DNA of 9,433 nt, taken from positions 1 through 9,433 of the forward strand of contig JALURD010000192.1 in the NCBI GenBank assembly GCA_027057815.1. The letters are read 5' to 3'. Below are positions 1-6,973 of the stretch, in pieces (position 1 is the stretch's first letter; each line of letters starts with the position of its first letter). The notes beneath the pieces are model-generated. The model was given only the letters and a program-made list of their open reading frames with translations. It was not told where the DNA came from and did not search any database. The position numbers and the translations under genes were made by a program. Origin of the DNA: Acidilobaceae archaeon (GTDB taxonomy: Archaea; Thermoproteota; Thermoprotei_A; Sulfolobales; Acidilobaceae).

Positions 1-425
1 CATCAACCCTTAACCCGAGGGCTGTGAGGGCTAGCGACGAATTCATGGAGAACCTGCTGGGCCCGGGATCCCTAGGGCCAGCCGACTCCTGCCTGAGGCT
101 GCTACTCGAGAGGCGCGAAGCAGTGGTTATAGAGTCCCAGTCAGACGTAGCAGCTCCCACACCGCTATCACTAACTGCCGATGTAGTCGTCGCCGTGGCC
201 CCAGGCAAGGCGGCGGTCCTCGACGGGGACAGATACTCCAAAGCAGTTAACGTGGCAGGTAGCGTGGGTGCGCCTCACCTCCTTAGAGCCTCAGAAGTAG
301 TACGTCTCGCTAGGCCCCAGGCAGAAGTAGACCTTCCAGTCCTCGAAGAGCCCAGACTCGGCTACAGGCCGGGCGACCTGGACAAGCTAGTAGACGCAGT
401 CCTATCAGTGGCTGGCATTAAGTAA
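1..425 (+). CDS. C-terminal part of an unrecognised protein (5' end outside window)
   Basis: The frame is open from the first complete codon at position 3 and stops with TAA at 423-425. A GTG lies at 24, but coding-like sequence (in-frame STLNPRAVRASDEF) runs straight through it and no Shine-Dalgarno precedes it, so this is probably the tail of a longer gene. The visible part, about 140 residues, alternates hydrophobic strands (AVVIES, ADVVVAVAPG) with helical stretches and ends in a helix (DLDKLVDAVLSVAG). The block from 'VVIESQSDVAAP' to 'VVVAVAPGKAAVLDGDRY' looks like the core of a Rossmann or P-loop type alpha/beta domain, with a pattern loosely like archaeal predicted P-loop ATPase/GTPase proteins. 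The Walker A region would be outside the window, so that reading is only a guess. Base composition matches the G+C-rich housekeeping genes further right. Confidence 0.7.
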   Translation, partial: STLNPRAVRASDEFMENLLGPGSLGPADSCLRLLLERREAVVIESQSDVAAPTPLSLTADVVVAVAPGKAAVLDGDRYSKAVNVAGSVGAPHLLRASEVVRLARPQAEVDLPVLEEPRLGYRPGDLDKLVDAVLSVAGIK

Positions 426-592
426 CTATTGTGATAATCTAGGTTGCCGACCAAGGAATCCTAATTATATAATATTAAATATAAAGATTATATATTTTAA
501 ATACTATAAAATTAGAGCGGTTGGAATGCATTAGGAGCCCCTAAGCCACCGCCTGGCGTTCACCACTCCTCTTCCTTATCATGGCCTTTGGT
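426..592. other. A+T-rich convergent intergenic region
   Basis: The region lies between two genes that converge: the partial plus-strand gene ending at 425 and vapC ending at 593. Bases 462-514 are almost entirely A and T. The right half is G+C-rich and contains a stem-loop at 517-552, listed separately. I see no convincing coding frame. Confidence 0.7.
490..552 (-). terminator. Probable vapC terminator: stem-loop followed by a T-rich run
   Basis: Read on the minus strand downstream of vapC, an imperfect outer stem (GCGGTGG, 552-546, against CCAACCGC, 524-517) encloses an inner stem (TTAGG, 531-535, with CCTAA, 540-544, loop AGCC). It is followed at once by a T-rich tract (positions 515 down to about 490, containing AATTTTATAG and ATTTAAAA). 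A hairpin plus T tract is what intrinsic-like termination would look like. Archaeal terminators often need only the T tract, so the hairpin might also be a separate small-RNA structure. The outer stem is not perfect. Confidence 0.4.
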
Positions 593-1024
593 TTACGCTT
601 TCACCAGGTCTTTGTAGCTTAGTATTTTTATTCCATACTCTTCCTCTAGCTCTTTCTTGTGCGCATGTATGACGGTGTCCTCTGTTGCTAGGTCTTCTCT
701 CAGAGCGACTGCTGTGGCAACTATTATACTGTCTATGTAGTCGTCGAGTATTCTATACAGCTCATAAGCCGTTTCAACTATATCCTCGCGGTAGAAGGGG
801 ATGACGCGGAAGGCCTTCAGTATAACGCTTATTGCCTTCACGGTATCCCTTGAAGGAACGCCTAGTTTTGCCGCCTTGGCCTGTAACTCAAATATGGATA
901 TCAGGCTTACTTTTATGTCTTTTAAATCAATGTTTCCCGCCTTACCCTCAACTATTGCTTTAAGCAGGTCGGTCTTCACGCCTATCCTGGCAAGTGGCAG
1001 TAGATACGTCGTGTCTATTATCAC
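593..1024 (-). CDS. vapC: VapC-type PIN-domain ribonuclease toxin
   Basis: A 143-residue protein, the usual PIN-domain toxin size. The four acidic residues expected to hold Mg2+/Mn2+ in PIN nucleases are visible: Asp4 in the first strand (MIIDTTYLL), Glu46 (ISIFELQAKA), Asp98 (DDYIDSIIVATAVA) and Asp116 (DLATEDTV). VapC proteins are endoribonucleases that cut tRNA, rRNA or other RNA and are held inactive by the partner VapB; the target here cannot be read from sequence. The start is GTG at 1022-1024, overlapping the antitoxin's TGA stop as GTGA, so the two are almost certainly co-transcribed and translationally coupled. The gene is less G+C-rich and uses more A/T-ending codons than hisS or ppsA, which fits horizontal acquisition. 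All key residues are present, so it looks functional. Confidence 0.9.
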   Translation of the reverse strand: MIIDTTYLLPLARIGVKTDLLKAIVEGKAGNIDLKDIKVSLISIFELQAKAAKLGVPSRDTVKAISVILKAFRVIPFYREDIVETAYELYRILDDYIDSIIVATAVALREDLATEDTVIHAHKKELEEEYGIKILSYKDLVKA

Positions 1025-1263
1025 CGCTTCTCAAACCTCCTGCTAAGCTCTCTACGTAGCTGTTCAACGCTTTCCCGGCTTACCCATGTAAGCTTCTCTT
1101 TGTACAGTAGCTGTACCAGCTCGCTGGTGGCTTGCAAGCCTTCTCTCAATAACTCATTCAACACTCTGGAGATTGCTTTAGGCGTGCCATACCTCCTGAT
1201 ACTCTCTCTAACAAGCAATTCATACACGTCATCGTCAAGGATGACGGTTGTACGTCTAGGCAT
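1021..1263 (-). CDS. vapB: VapB-like ribbon-helix-helix antitoxin
   Basis: An 80-residue protein starting at ATG 1261-1263. The N terminus (MPRRTTVILDDDVYELLV) has the ribbon-helix-helix layout: a short basic beta strand, an acidic turn, then two helices reaching about residue 43 (ISRVLNELLREGL). Such proteins bind the operon's operator as dimers and use the C-terminal tail, here rich in Arg, Glu and Lys, to block the PIN toxin. An in-frame TTG at 1275 would add four residues. I prefer the ATG because GGGTG lies 7-11 bases before it and the predicted transcript start falls near 1274, leaving no leader for the TTG. The gene directly precedes vapC and overlaps it by three bases. The family is inferred from this pattern and from the toxin next door. 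RHH proteins of this size could also be called CopG-like. Confidence 0.85.
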   Translation of the reverse strand: MPRRTTVILDDDVYELLVRESIRRYGTPKAISRVLNELLREGLQATSELVQLLYKEKLTWVSRESVEQLRRELSRRFEKR

Positions 1264-1295
1264 GCAAACACCCAAGCATATAGAATCTCTCCACC

Positions 1296-1303
1296 CTTAT
1301 AAA
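1296..1303 (-). promoter_or_regulatory. TATA box of the vapBC operon
   Basis: On the minus strand the sequence reads CTTTATAAGG (1304-1295), a good archaeal TATA element. Its centre lies about 26 bases before position 1274, giving a leader of about 11 bases to the vapB ATG at 1263. That leader carries GGGTG as a Shine-Dalgarno. Autoregulation by VapB binding near this box is typical of the family but is not visible here as an obvious operator repeat. Confidence 0.6.
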
Positions 1304-1562
1304 GCTAAGTCGGGGAATAAAAACGAGGTCAAGCGTGTCATACCTGTGTCAGCGATTCAAGCGCAAGAAGGTGAAATACTAAATTCCACAAAATCCGGCA
1401 TAATAAAGCCATTGAAGCCGATTAAGATGTTAACATCATATGTGGAGCTATATGGGAAACAGTAAAAGCCGGAAGGACTACGTTAATCCACCGTGCTAAG
1501 GATGATCTTGACACACCAGTTTCCTTGAGAAGAGCAGTCTACGCTTAGCATCGAAGCCCGAG

Positions 1563-1724
1563 ATGTTTGGAAGGCAACTAGAAGAAGCCCTATATGCCTA
1601 CTTCCAGAATAATCCGGATGGACAGAGAGATGGCGGAGAGGGCTGTCGCAAAGAACTAGCCAGAGATATCTCACAGAAATTAATTATTATTTTTAAAGAT
1701 TTAGCACAGTTATTATGTGATTAA
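1563..1724 (+). CDS. Doubtful small ORF, 53 residues
   Basis: An ATG-to-TAA frame encoding a charged, partly helical peptide (start MFGRQLEEALYAYFQNNPDG, later CRKELARDISQKL, then a hydrophobic end). The frame is open upstream back to a TGA at 1509-1511. I see no clear Shine-Dalgarno before the ATG. Composition is more protein-like than the overlapping minus-strand frame, yet I recognise no family. It may be a small gene, the remains of a longer one, or chance. The last third runs through A+T-rich sequence that could equally be a terminator for the genes on the other strand. Confidence 0.2.
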   Translation: MFGRQLEEALYAYFQNNPDGQRDGGEGCRKELARDISQKLIIIFKDLAQLLCD

Positions 1725-1787
1725 AAAGGGTTAAGTTCTCCGGGCTGGCGGTCGGCTAAAGGAATTATCTTCATCCCCCCTTAGGGG
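1676..1787 (-). terminator. Possible terminator region downstream of the minus-strand gene pair
   Basis: Read on the minus strand after the stop at 1807, CCCC-TAA-GGGG (1787-1777) could form a very tight hairpin. CCCTTTTTAATC follows (1730-1719), and then a long A/T-rich stretch. T-rich runs are the main archaeal termination signal, so transcription of the two upstream minus-strand genes most likely ends here. Confidence 0.35.
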
Positions 1788-1806
1788 TCTGGCTGGGGAG
1801 TAGTCC

Positions 1807-2136
1807 TCATGCCCCCGGTCCCATTATTTCGCGGAGCCTCTTTTTAGCCTCCTCGTATGCCATTGTTTCGTCGGGCTTCGTGGTCTTTGGGTCGAATGGG
1901 TATTGGCTTAGGACTACCTTAACCGTGCCGTCCTCTAGTACTGCGAATAGCTGCGGTAGCCATGCCATGCCAAGGTCGTCGGTGTCCCCGTGCTCAACCG
2001 CGAACATGTAGTCCTCTTCCTTGACTTCCAGCTCTAGGCCGTACTCCTCGGCCAGCTTCTCTGCTAGCTTCAACCAGGCCTTGTGTAGAGGGTGGTGCTT
2101 GGCCGTGTCGAGTATTAGCTTCACGACCTTTGGCAT
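1807..2136 (-). CDS. Small cysteine-free protein, probable thioredoxin-like fold
   Basis: A 109-residue protein starting at ATG 2134-2136, after a leader with GGTGTGGTG motifs. The order of elements suggests a thioredoxin-like fold: strand (VVKLILDT, 4-11), helix (18-32), strand (LELEVKEED, 34-42), a loop, then Trp59-Leu60-Pro61 followed by strand-turn-strand (LFAVLEDGTVKVVLS) and a C-terminal helix ending at residue 106. Pro61 is where the conserved cis-proline would sit. The active-site CXXC is absent: the loop after strand 1 reads AKHHPLH, and the protein has no cysteine at all, so it cannot be a disulfide oxidoreductase. It lies 46 bases after the endonuclease IV gene on the same strand, so co-transcription is likely. 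Function is unknown, and the fold call rests on pattern only. Confidence 0.75.
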   Translation of the reverse strand: MPKVVKLILDTAKHHPLHKAWLKLAEKLAEEYGLELEVKEEDYMFAVEHGDTDDLGMAWLPQLFAVLEDGTVKVVLSQYPFDPKTTKPDETMAYEEAKKRLREIMGPGA

Positions 2137-2182
2137 CCCACATGCACCACACCTACGCTAACGGGGCGTCGGGGTTAATGTG

Positions 2183-3049
2183 CTATGCCTCCCCCACCTT
2201 TGCGCCCATCTCGGCGCATATCCTCTTCATCACTAATGCGTCCTTGTCTAGTATCGGGCTCTCGCTTATGACCACAGCCTCTATGCCGAGCTCCACGTAG
2301 GCCTTACAGACTATCCCCCAGTCCGGGCCGTACTCCTCCTCGGCTAGTGTGTGGTGCTCCCTCTCCCCTCCCCTGCCATACTCTATTTTAGAGAAGTGGG
2401 TGTGAAGCGGGTTCACGGCGCGGGATCCCAGCTCCCTCTCAATGAATTCTACCGCCTTGATTATCTCATCCACGCTCCTGACGTAGCCCCCCTCACGCCT
2501 AGCGTAGAGGTGGGCCCAGTCAACAGTTGGCCTGCACCTCCCGACCCTCCTGCATATCTCCACGACTTCCTCCAGGTCTCCTACCTGGCTGACCTTCCCG
2601 GTAGTCTCTGGTGAGAGCTCTGGATACGTTATCCTGTCCTCCAGCTCCTCTATAAGGTCCGTCAGGGCCTTGATGACCCTCTCAAGGGCCTCCCTCCTGT
2701 CCCTGTTGCCCTTCAAGTAGCCGGGGTGGAAGACGACTGCGTATGCCTTCATCCAGTCGCTGGCTATCATGGCGTCCCTCAGCCTGGCCAGGCTCCTCTT
2801 GACCACGGCCTCGTCCGGGCTTGAGAGGTTAATGTAGTACGGTGCGTGCATGCTCAGCTTTACATCGTACTTCTCGGCCTCCTCCCCGAGGAGGCGGGCC
2901 TTCTCCTCGCTAATCCTCACCCCGCGCACCGCCTCGTACTCTAGCGCGTCGAGCCCTATCTCGGCTAGGTAGGCTGGAACCCTCTCCATGGCCCCCTTGA
3001 AGTCCACAGGCTTCCCGGCGGGGCCGAACCTGATCCTCCCAGCCACCAC
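2183..3049 (-). CDS. Endonuclease IV family (AP endonuclease 2, TIM barrel) protein
   Basis: A 288-residue homologue of endonuclease IV (Nfo), which cuts DNA 5' to abasic sites in base excision repair using three metal ions. The usual metal-binding positions are all recognisable: His68 (SMHAPYY), His108 (VFHPGY), Glu148 or Glu144 (PELSPET), Asp177 and His180 (TVDWAH), His216/218 (HTHFS), a His pair near 232-233 and Glu263 (VISESP). The N terminus IRFGPAGKPV is typical of archaeal members. A longer frame opens at ATG 3190, but that lies inside hisS on the other strand and would add 47 residues of low quality. GTG at 3047-3049, with GGGGTG at 3060-3055, gives the proper barrel start. The family also contains sugar isomerase-like proteins, so DNA repair is the best but not the only reading. 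It shares a short divergent promoter region with hisS. Confidence 0.85.
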   Translation of the reverse strand: MVAGRIRFGPAGKPVDFKGAMERVPAYLAEIGLDALEYEAVRGVRISEEKARLLGEEAEKYDVKLSMHAPYYINLSSPDEAVVKRSLARLRDAMIASDWMKAYAVVFHPGYLKGNRDRREALERVIKALTDLIEELEDRITYPELSPETTGKVSQVGDLEEVVEICRRVGRCRPTVDWAHLYARREGGYVRSVDEIIKAVEFIERELGSRAVNPLHTHFSKIEYGRGGEREHHTLAEEEYGPDWGIVCKAYVELGIEAVVISESPILDKDALVMKRICAEMGAKVGEA

Positions 3050-3137
3050 CCTTACACCCCGCCTCGGGGATCCCCTCCAGTACTCCTTATCAGAGGGGAG
3101 ACATACCCGGGGCAAGTGTGGCGTGGAGGGGGCGGTA
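3050..3137. promoter_or_regulatory. Divergent promoter region between the endonuclease IV gene and hisS
   Basis: Only 88 bases separate the two chosen starts. The best TATA-like element, CTTATCA (3086-3092), is weak but could serve either direction: its reverse complement lies in CTGATAAGGAG. Expected transcript starts are about 3115 for hisS and about 3063 for the other gene. Each start codon has a purine-rich ribosome-binding sequence: GGAGG at 3125-3129 before hisS GTG 3138, and GGGGTG at 3060-3055 before GTG 3049. The palindrome GGGGATCCCC (3066-3075) sits beside the predicted minus-strand transcript start, a possible protein-binding position. Confidence 0.4.
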
Positions 3138-4448
3138 GTGGCCAGCGTCAGACCCCCGAGGGGCTTCAGGGACTTCACGCCCGAGGTCATGATTCTCAGG
3201 AAGAAGCTAATATCGAGGCTTGAGTCAGTGTTTAGGAGGTACGGCTACGACCCCATAGACACGCCCGCGGTCGAGTACTGGGAGACCCTTGCGGGAAAAT
3301 ATGGGGAGGAGGCGGAGACTAGGCTCATCTGGAGGTTCACAGACCCGTGGAGCGGCAGGGAGTACGCGCTCAGGTACGACTTAACCGTTCCACTCGCGAG
3401 GTTCATAGCCAACCACAGGGACGTCCCCATGCCCTTCAAGAGGTACCACATAGGCCCCGTGTGGAGGCACGAGGAGCCTCAGAGGGGCAGGTACAGGGAG
3501 TTCTACCAGTGTGACGCCGACATCGTGGGCAGCCCCTACCCCGAAGCTGACGCCGAGGTAATAGACTTGACCGTGGACGCCATCAGGGAGCTAGGCTTCG
3601 AGGATGGCTTCAAGGTGAGGGTGAACGATAGGAGGCTCCTCGCGGGGGTCTTCGAGGAGGAGCTGGGCCTGACCGGCGAGACCCTCATCAAGGTCTACAG
3701 GGCGGTCGACAAACTCGACAAGATCGGTGAGGAGGGAGTACGCGGCGAGCTAGAGAAGCTCGGGCTACCCAGGGAGAAGGTGGACGCCATAATGGAGTTC
3801 ACGAGGCTCCGCGGGGACCCAGGCGAGCTGCTCTCCTGGATGGAGTCCCGGTACGGCTCCAACCCCAAGGTCAGGGAGGCGGTTGAGCACCTCGGAGAGG
3901 TCATGGAACTCGTGACGTTCAAGGACAGGGTTGTCCTGGACTTCAGCCTCGTCAGGGGACTCGACTACTACACAGGCCCCATACTTGAGGCCGTATTCGA
4001 CGACGTACGCATAGGGAGCGTTGCAGGTGGCGGCAGGTACGACAACCTCATCGGCATATTCATAGGCCAGGATATACCGGCGACGGGGGTGAGCATAGGG
4101 ATAGAGAGGATCATAGACGCTGGCCTGGAGCTGGGGATATTCAAGCTGGACGAGAAGACCTACACTCAAGTATTCGTTGTCGTGATGGACCGGTCTGTCT
4201 ACAAGTACGCGTGGCGCGTGGCCCACGAGCTAAGGCGTGGAGGGCTTAACGTGAAGATAGACCTCTCCAGGGCAAGCCACAGGAAGCAGAGGGAGAAGGC
4301 CAGGAAGGCGGGGATCCCGATCCTAGCCTTCGTCGGCCCCGCGGAGGCTGAGCGGGGCACCGTGACACTCTACTCGACAAGGACCGGCGAGAGAGTGGAG
4401 GTGGCCCTCGGGGAAGCAGCTAGGAGAGCTTTTAGTCTGCTTATATGA
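3138..4448 (+). CDS. hisS: Histidyl-tRNA synthetase
   Basis: A cytoplasmic class II synthetase that charges tRNA-His with histidine. From GTG 3138 it has 436 residues, normal for the family. The start block VRPPRGFRDF is followed by class II motif 1 (about residues 15-40), motif 2 from residue 102 (RYHIGPVWRHEEPQRGRYRE), the histidine-specific signature LVRGLDYYTGP from residue 271, the second histidine motif AGGGRYDNLIG, and motif 3 (TGVSIGIERI, 316-325). The C-terminal anticodon-binding domain runs from about residue 341 (TQVFVVV). The frame is open upstream to an ATG at 2988, but that ATG lies inside the opposite endonuclease gene and the extra 50 residues are not synthetase-like. GTG 3138, eight bases after GGAGG, is my choice; GTG 3123 is the alternative. 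No catalytic residue looks lost. Confidence 0.95.
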   Translation: MASVRPPRGFRDFTPEVMILRKKLISRLESVFRRYGYDPIDTPAVEYWETLAGKYGEEAETRLIWRFTDPWSGREYALRYDLTVPLARFIANHRDVPMPFKRYHIGPVWRHEEPQRGRYREFYQCDADIVGSPYPEADAEVIDLTVDAIRELGFEDGFKVRVNDRRLLAGVFEEELGLTGETLIKVYRAVDKLDKIGEEGVRGELEKLGLPREKVDAIMEFTRLRGDPGELLSWMESRYGSNPKVREAVEHLGEVMELVTFKDRVVLDFSLVRGLDYYTGPILEAVFDDVRIGSVAGGGRYDNLIGIFIGQDIPATGVSIGIERIIDAGLELGIFKLDEKTYTQVFVVVMDRSVYKYAWRVAHELRRGGLNVKIDLSRASHRKQREKARKAGIPILAFVGPAEAERGTVTLYSTRTGERVEVALGEAARRAFSLLI

Positions 4449-4488
4449 AAATAACAGAATTCAATGCATTATGAAAAGCCAAAATAGC

Positions 4489-4494
4489 ATAAAA
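4489..4494 (+). promoter_or_regulatory. TATA box of ppsA
   Basis: ATAAAA within AGCATAAAACCCC, in a 60-80 base spacer after hisS. A start about 26 bases after the box centre falls near 4518. This leaves a leader of about 12 bases carrying GGTGA (4521-4525) before TTG 4530. It suggests ppsA is transcribed on its own rather than only by read-through from hisS. Confidence 0.5.
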
Positions 4495-4529
4495 CCCCCT
4501 TATGCTACCCGGCGTAAGTGGGTGACAGG

Positions 4530-6965
4530 TTGGCAGACCGCCCACTCATTATATGGCTAGAGGAGATAGACTCAAGCCTTCACCCCCTCGTGGGCGGCAA
4601 GGCCGCTGGTCTGGGAGAACTGATAAGGGCACGCATACCCGTACCCCCCGGCTTCGTCGTGACCAGCGAGGCATACAGGCAGTTCATCGAGGAGACCGGT
4701 ATCGGGGCCTACATCAAGTGGGTCCTCGACGAAGTGATAAGTAGGGGGACCCCGGAGGAGTACGAGAAGGCCTCCCAACTGATACGCTCCAAGTTCATAA
4801 GGACGCCGATGCCGCATAGACTGGAGGCTGCGATAATCCAAGCTTACAGGAGGCTCGCCGAGCGTGTAGGAGTCAAGAATCCCAGGGTCGCGGTTAGGAG
4901 CAGCGCCACCGTAGAGGACCTGCCTGAGGCCAGCTTCGCCGGGCAGCAGGAGACGTACCTCAACGTTTCCGGAGAGGAAGAGGTTGTAGAGCATGTCAAG
5001 AAGGTGTGGGCAAGCCTGTGGACGGCTAGGGCCCTCAGCTACAGGGACAGCCTCAATATAGACCACGAGAGCGCGCTCATGGCCGTGATAGTCCAGAAAA
5101 TGGTGAACTCCAGGAGCGCCGGGGTAATGTTCACAGTCCACCCCGTGACCGGGGACAGGAGCAAAGTCATGATCGAGAGTAGCTGGGGCCTCGGCGAATA
5201 CGTCGTGGCTGGTAAGGTGACTCCTGACCAATTTGTTATTGACAAGGAGACACTTGACGTTGTCGAGGAAAGGATAGCCAGGAAGACCAAGGCCCTATTC
5301 TTCGACCCTAAGACAGGCGGCAATGTCGAAGTTACTATACCCGAGACCCCCGAGGAACTTGAGGAGCTTAAGTCAAAGTACCCCGAGATAGCTGGCATCA
5401 TCGAGAAGTTCGGGATAACGCCGGATAAGCCTAGCCTGTCGAGGGATGAGCTAAGGAAGCTCGCAGAGCTCGCCTTGAGGGTCGAAGAGCACTTCGGGAA
5501 GCCTATGGATATAGAGTGGGGCATAGACGCCGACATAACAGAGGGTAACAACCTCTTCCTCCTCCAGGCTAGGCCCGTGACGACGCTCAAGGAGGAAGCC
5601 GAGGAGAGAGTTGAGGAGGAGGCCAAGGAGGGCGAAGTGCTTGTCAGAGGGATCCCCGCCAGCCCGGGCATTGCAAGCGGCGCAGTGAAGGTTGCCCTCT
5701 CGGTCGAGGAAGCAGCCAGGAAGATGAGGAGGGGCGACGTCCTCGTAACCAAGATGACAGACCCAGACTGGGTCCCCTACATGAAACTCGCGAGCGCAAT
5801 AGTAACCGATGAGGGCGGGCTCACCGCGCACGCCGCGATAGTCGCCAGGGAGCTTGGTATCCCCGCAGTCGTGGGGACAGGCAACGCCACTAAAGTCCTC
5901 AAAGACGGCATGATGGTCACCGTCGACGGCAGTAGAGGCGTTGTCATGAGGGGTGTGGTGAAGGCCGAGAAGCCTGAGGAGGCAGTGGCCCCGGCAGTGG
6001 GCGTCGGGATCCCGAGGGAGGAGCTTGTCAACCTCTACCCCGTGACCGCTACTAAGATTTACATGAACCTAGGCCAGCCTGACGAGATTGAGAGGTACCT
6101 CCACCTCCCATTCGACGGTATAGGCTTGATGAGGATAGAGTTCATCATAAGCAGCTGGATAGGCTACCACCCGATGTACCTCATAGAGCAGGGCAGGGGA
6201 GTCTACTTCGTCGAGAAGCTAGCCGAGGGCATAGCAAGGGTTGCAGCCGCCATCAACCCTAGGCCTGTGGTTGTGAGGTTCAGCGACTTCAAGACTAACG
6301 AGTACAGGAGGCTGAAGGGTGGGGAGAAGTACGAGACCCTCGACGAGAGGAACCCGATGATCGGGTGGAGGGGCGTTTCAAGGTATATACACCCCAACTA
6401 CGAGCCAGCGTTCCGCCTGGAGGTTAGGGCGATAAAGAAGGTTAGGGAGGAGTGGGGCCTCAAGAACGTCTGGGTCATGTTTCCCTTCGTTAGGACCACG
6501 TGGGAGCTGAGGAAGGCATTGAAGATCATGGAGGAGGAGGGCCTGGAGAGGGGCAAGGACTTCAAGGTATGGATAATGGTGGAGGTACCAAGCACAGTCA
6601 TACTCGCGGACGAGTTCGCCAAGATGGTTGACGGCTTCAGTATAGGGAGCAACGACCTCACCCAGCTGGTTCTAGGCGTGGACAGGGATAGCGGGTTCCT
6701 AGCCAGGATGGGCTACTTCGATGAAAGGGATCCCGCGGTGCTGAAGGCGATAGAGATGATCATAGACGCCGCGCACAGGAACGGGATAACCGCCAGTATA
6801 TGCGGCCAGGCCCCGAGCGTCTACCCGGAGCTAGTCGAATTCCTTGTGAGGAAGGGCATTGACAGCATAAGCGTGAACCCAGACGCCGTTGTGAGGGTTA
6901 GGAGGCTAGTGGCCAGCGTAGAGAAGAAGATACTCCTCGAAAGACTCAACGACTACAAGAGGTAA
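4530..6965 (+). CDS. ppsA: Phosphoenolpyruvate synthase (pyruvate, water dikinase)
   Basis: Makes phosphoenolpyruvate, AMP and phosphate from pyruvate, ATP and water, the first step of gluconeogenesis in many archaea. All three domains are present in the 811 residues. The ATP-binding domain has GGKAAGLGELI near residue 22 and VAVRSSATVEDLP at 120-132. The swivelling phosphohistidine domain has GGLTAHAAIVAREL with the phosphorylated His434. The C-terminal pyruvate/PEP barrel has LMRIEF, RFSDFKTNEY, NPMIGWRG from 608, FSIGSNDLTQLVLG from 703 and ICGQAPS with the active-site Cys758. Bacterial enzymes usually read GG-R-T-C-H around the histidine, so Leu-Thr-Ala-His here is a mild variant. GTG 4518 would add four residues, but GGTGA four bases before TTG 4530 matches the ctaB start and decides for TTG. 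The gene converges on the next one with an 8-base gap. Confidence 0.95.
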   Translation: MADRPLIIWLEEIDSSLHPLVGGKAAGLGELIRARIPVPPGFVVTSEAYRQFIEETGIGAYIKWVLDEVISRGTPEEYEKASQLIRSKFIRTPMPHRLEAAIIQAYRRLAERVGVKNPRVAVRSSATVEDLPEASFAGQQETYLNVSGEEEVVEHVKKVWASLWTARALSYRDSLNIDHESALMAVIVQKMVNSRSAGVMFTVHPVTGDRSKVMIESSWGLGEYVVAGKVTPDQFVIDKETLDVVEERIARKTKALFFDPKTGGNVEVTIPETPEELEELKSKYPEIAGIIEKFGITPDKPSLSRDELRKLAELALRVEEHFGKPMDIEWGIDADITEGNNLFLLQARPVTTLKEEAEERVEEEAKEGEVLVRGIPASPGIASGAVKVALSVEEAARKMRRGDVLVTKMTDPDWVPYMKLASAIVTDEGGLTAHAAIVARELGIPAVVGTGNATKVLKDGMMVTVDGSRGVVMRGVVKAEKPEEAVAPAVGVGIPREELVNLYPVTATKIYMNLGQPDEIERYLHLPFDGIGLMRIEFIISSWIGYHPMYLIEQGRGVYFVEKLAEGIARVAAAINPRPVVVRFSDFKTNEYRRLKGGEKYETLDERNPMIGWRGVSRYIHPNYEPAFRLEVRAIKKVREEWGLKNVWVMFPFVRTTWELRKALKIMEEEGLERGKDFKVWIMVEVPSTVILADEFAKMVDGFSIGSNDLTQLVLGVDRDSGFLARMGYFDERDPAVLKAIEMIIDAAHRNGITASICGQAPSVYPELVEFLVRKGIDSISVNPDAVVRVRRLVASVEKKILLERLNDYKR

Positions 6966-6973
6966 CCGGGAGC

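Larger units (their letters stand above)
1305..1806. other. Long region without a convincing gene; A+T-rich, possibly relic DNA
   Basis: About 500 bases between the vapBC promoter and the 3' end of the thioredoxin-like gene. No frame gives a recognisable protein. Two plus-strand stretches look mildly protein-like but lack clear starts or homology I can name: the frame ending at 1465 (tail SGIIKPLKPIKMLTSYVELY) and the small ORF at 1563-1724. Bases 1675-1730 are very A+T-rich. The region could be decayed coding sequence linked to arrival of the toxin-antitoxin pair, or plain spacer. Confidence 0.5.

Noticed and set aside
1483..1674. Minus-strand frame of 63 codons
   Set aside because: Its composition (many Ser, Cys, His, Trp) is not protein-like here, and it has no recognisable start signal.
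453..1765. AAGGAAT at 453-459 and 1759-1765 as direct repeats flanking an insertion
   Set aside because: Only seven bases, with no longer shared flank; expected by chance at this distance.
2988..3137. ATG 2988 extension of hisS by 50 residues
   Set aside because: It overlaps the endonuclease IV coding sequence and the divergent promoter; synthetase-like sequence begins only after GTG 3138.
3050..3190. ATG 3190 extension of the endonuclease IV gene by 47 residues
   Set aside because: It lies inside hisS on the other strand, the added residues are unlike the family, and GTG 3049 has a good Shine-Dalgarno just before the first barrel strand.
5039..5752. Long minus-strand frames opposite ppsA, including one of 237 codons
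   Set aside because: They are Ser-, Leu- and Thr-rich shadows of a G+C-rich gene whose own protein matches phosphoenolpyruvate synthase throughout.
6121..6150. C/D-box sRNA-like TTGATGA word in ppsA
   Set aside because: No paired D box (CTGA) and second C'/D' set at the right spacing, and the word is explained by coding sequence.
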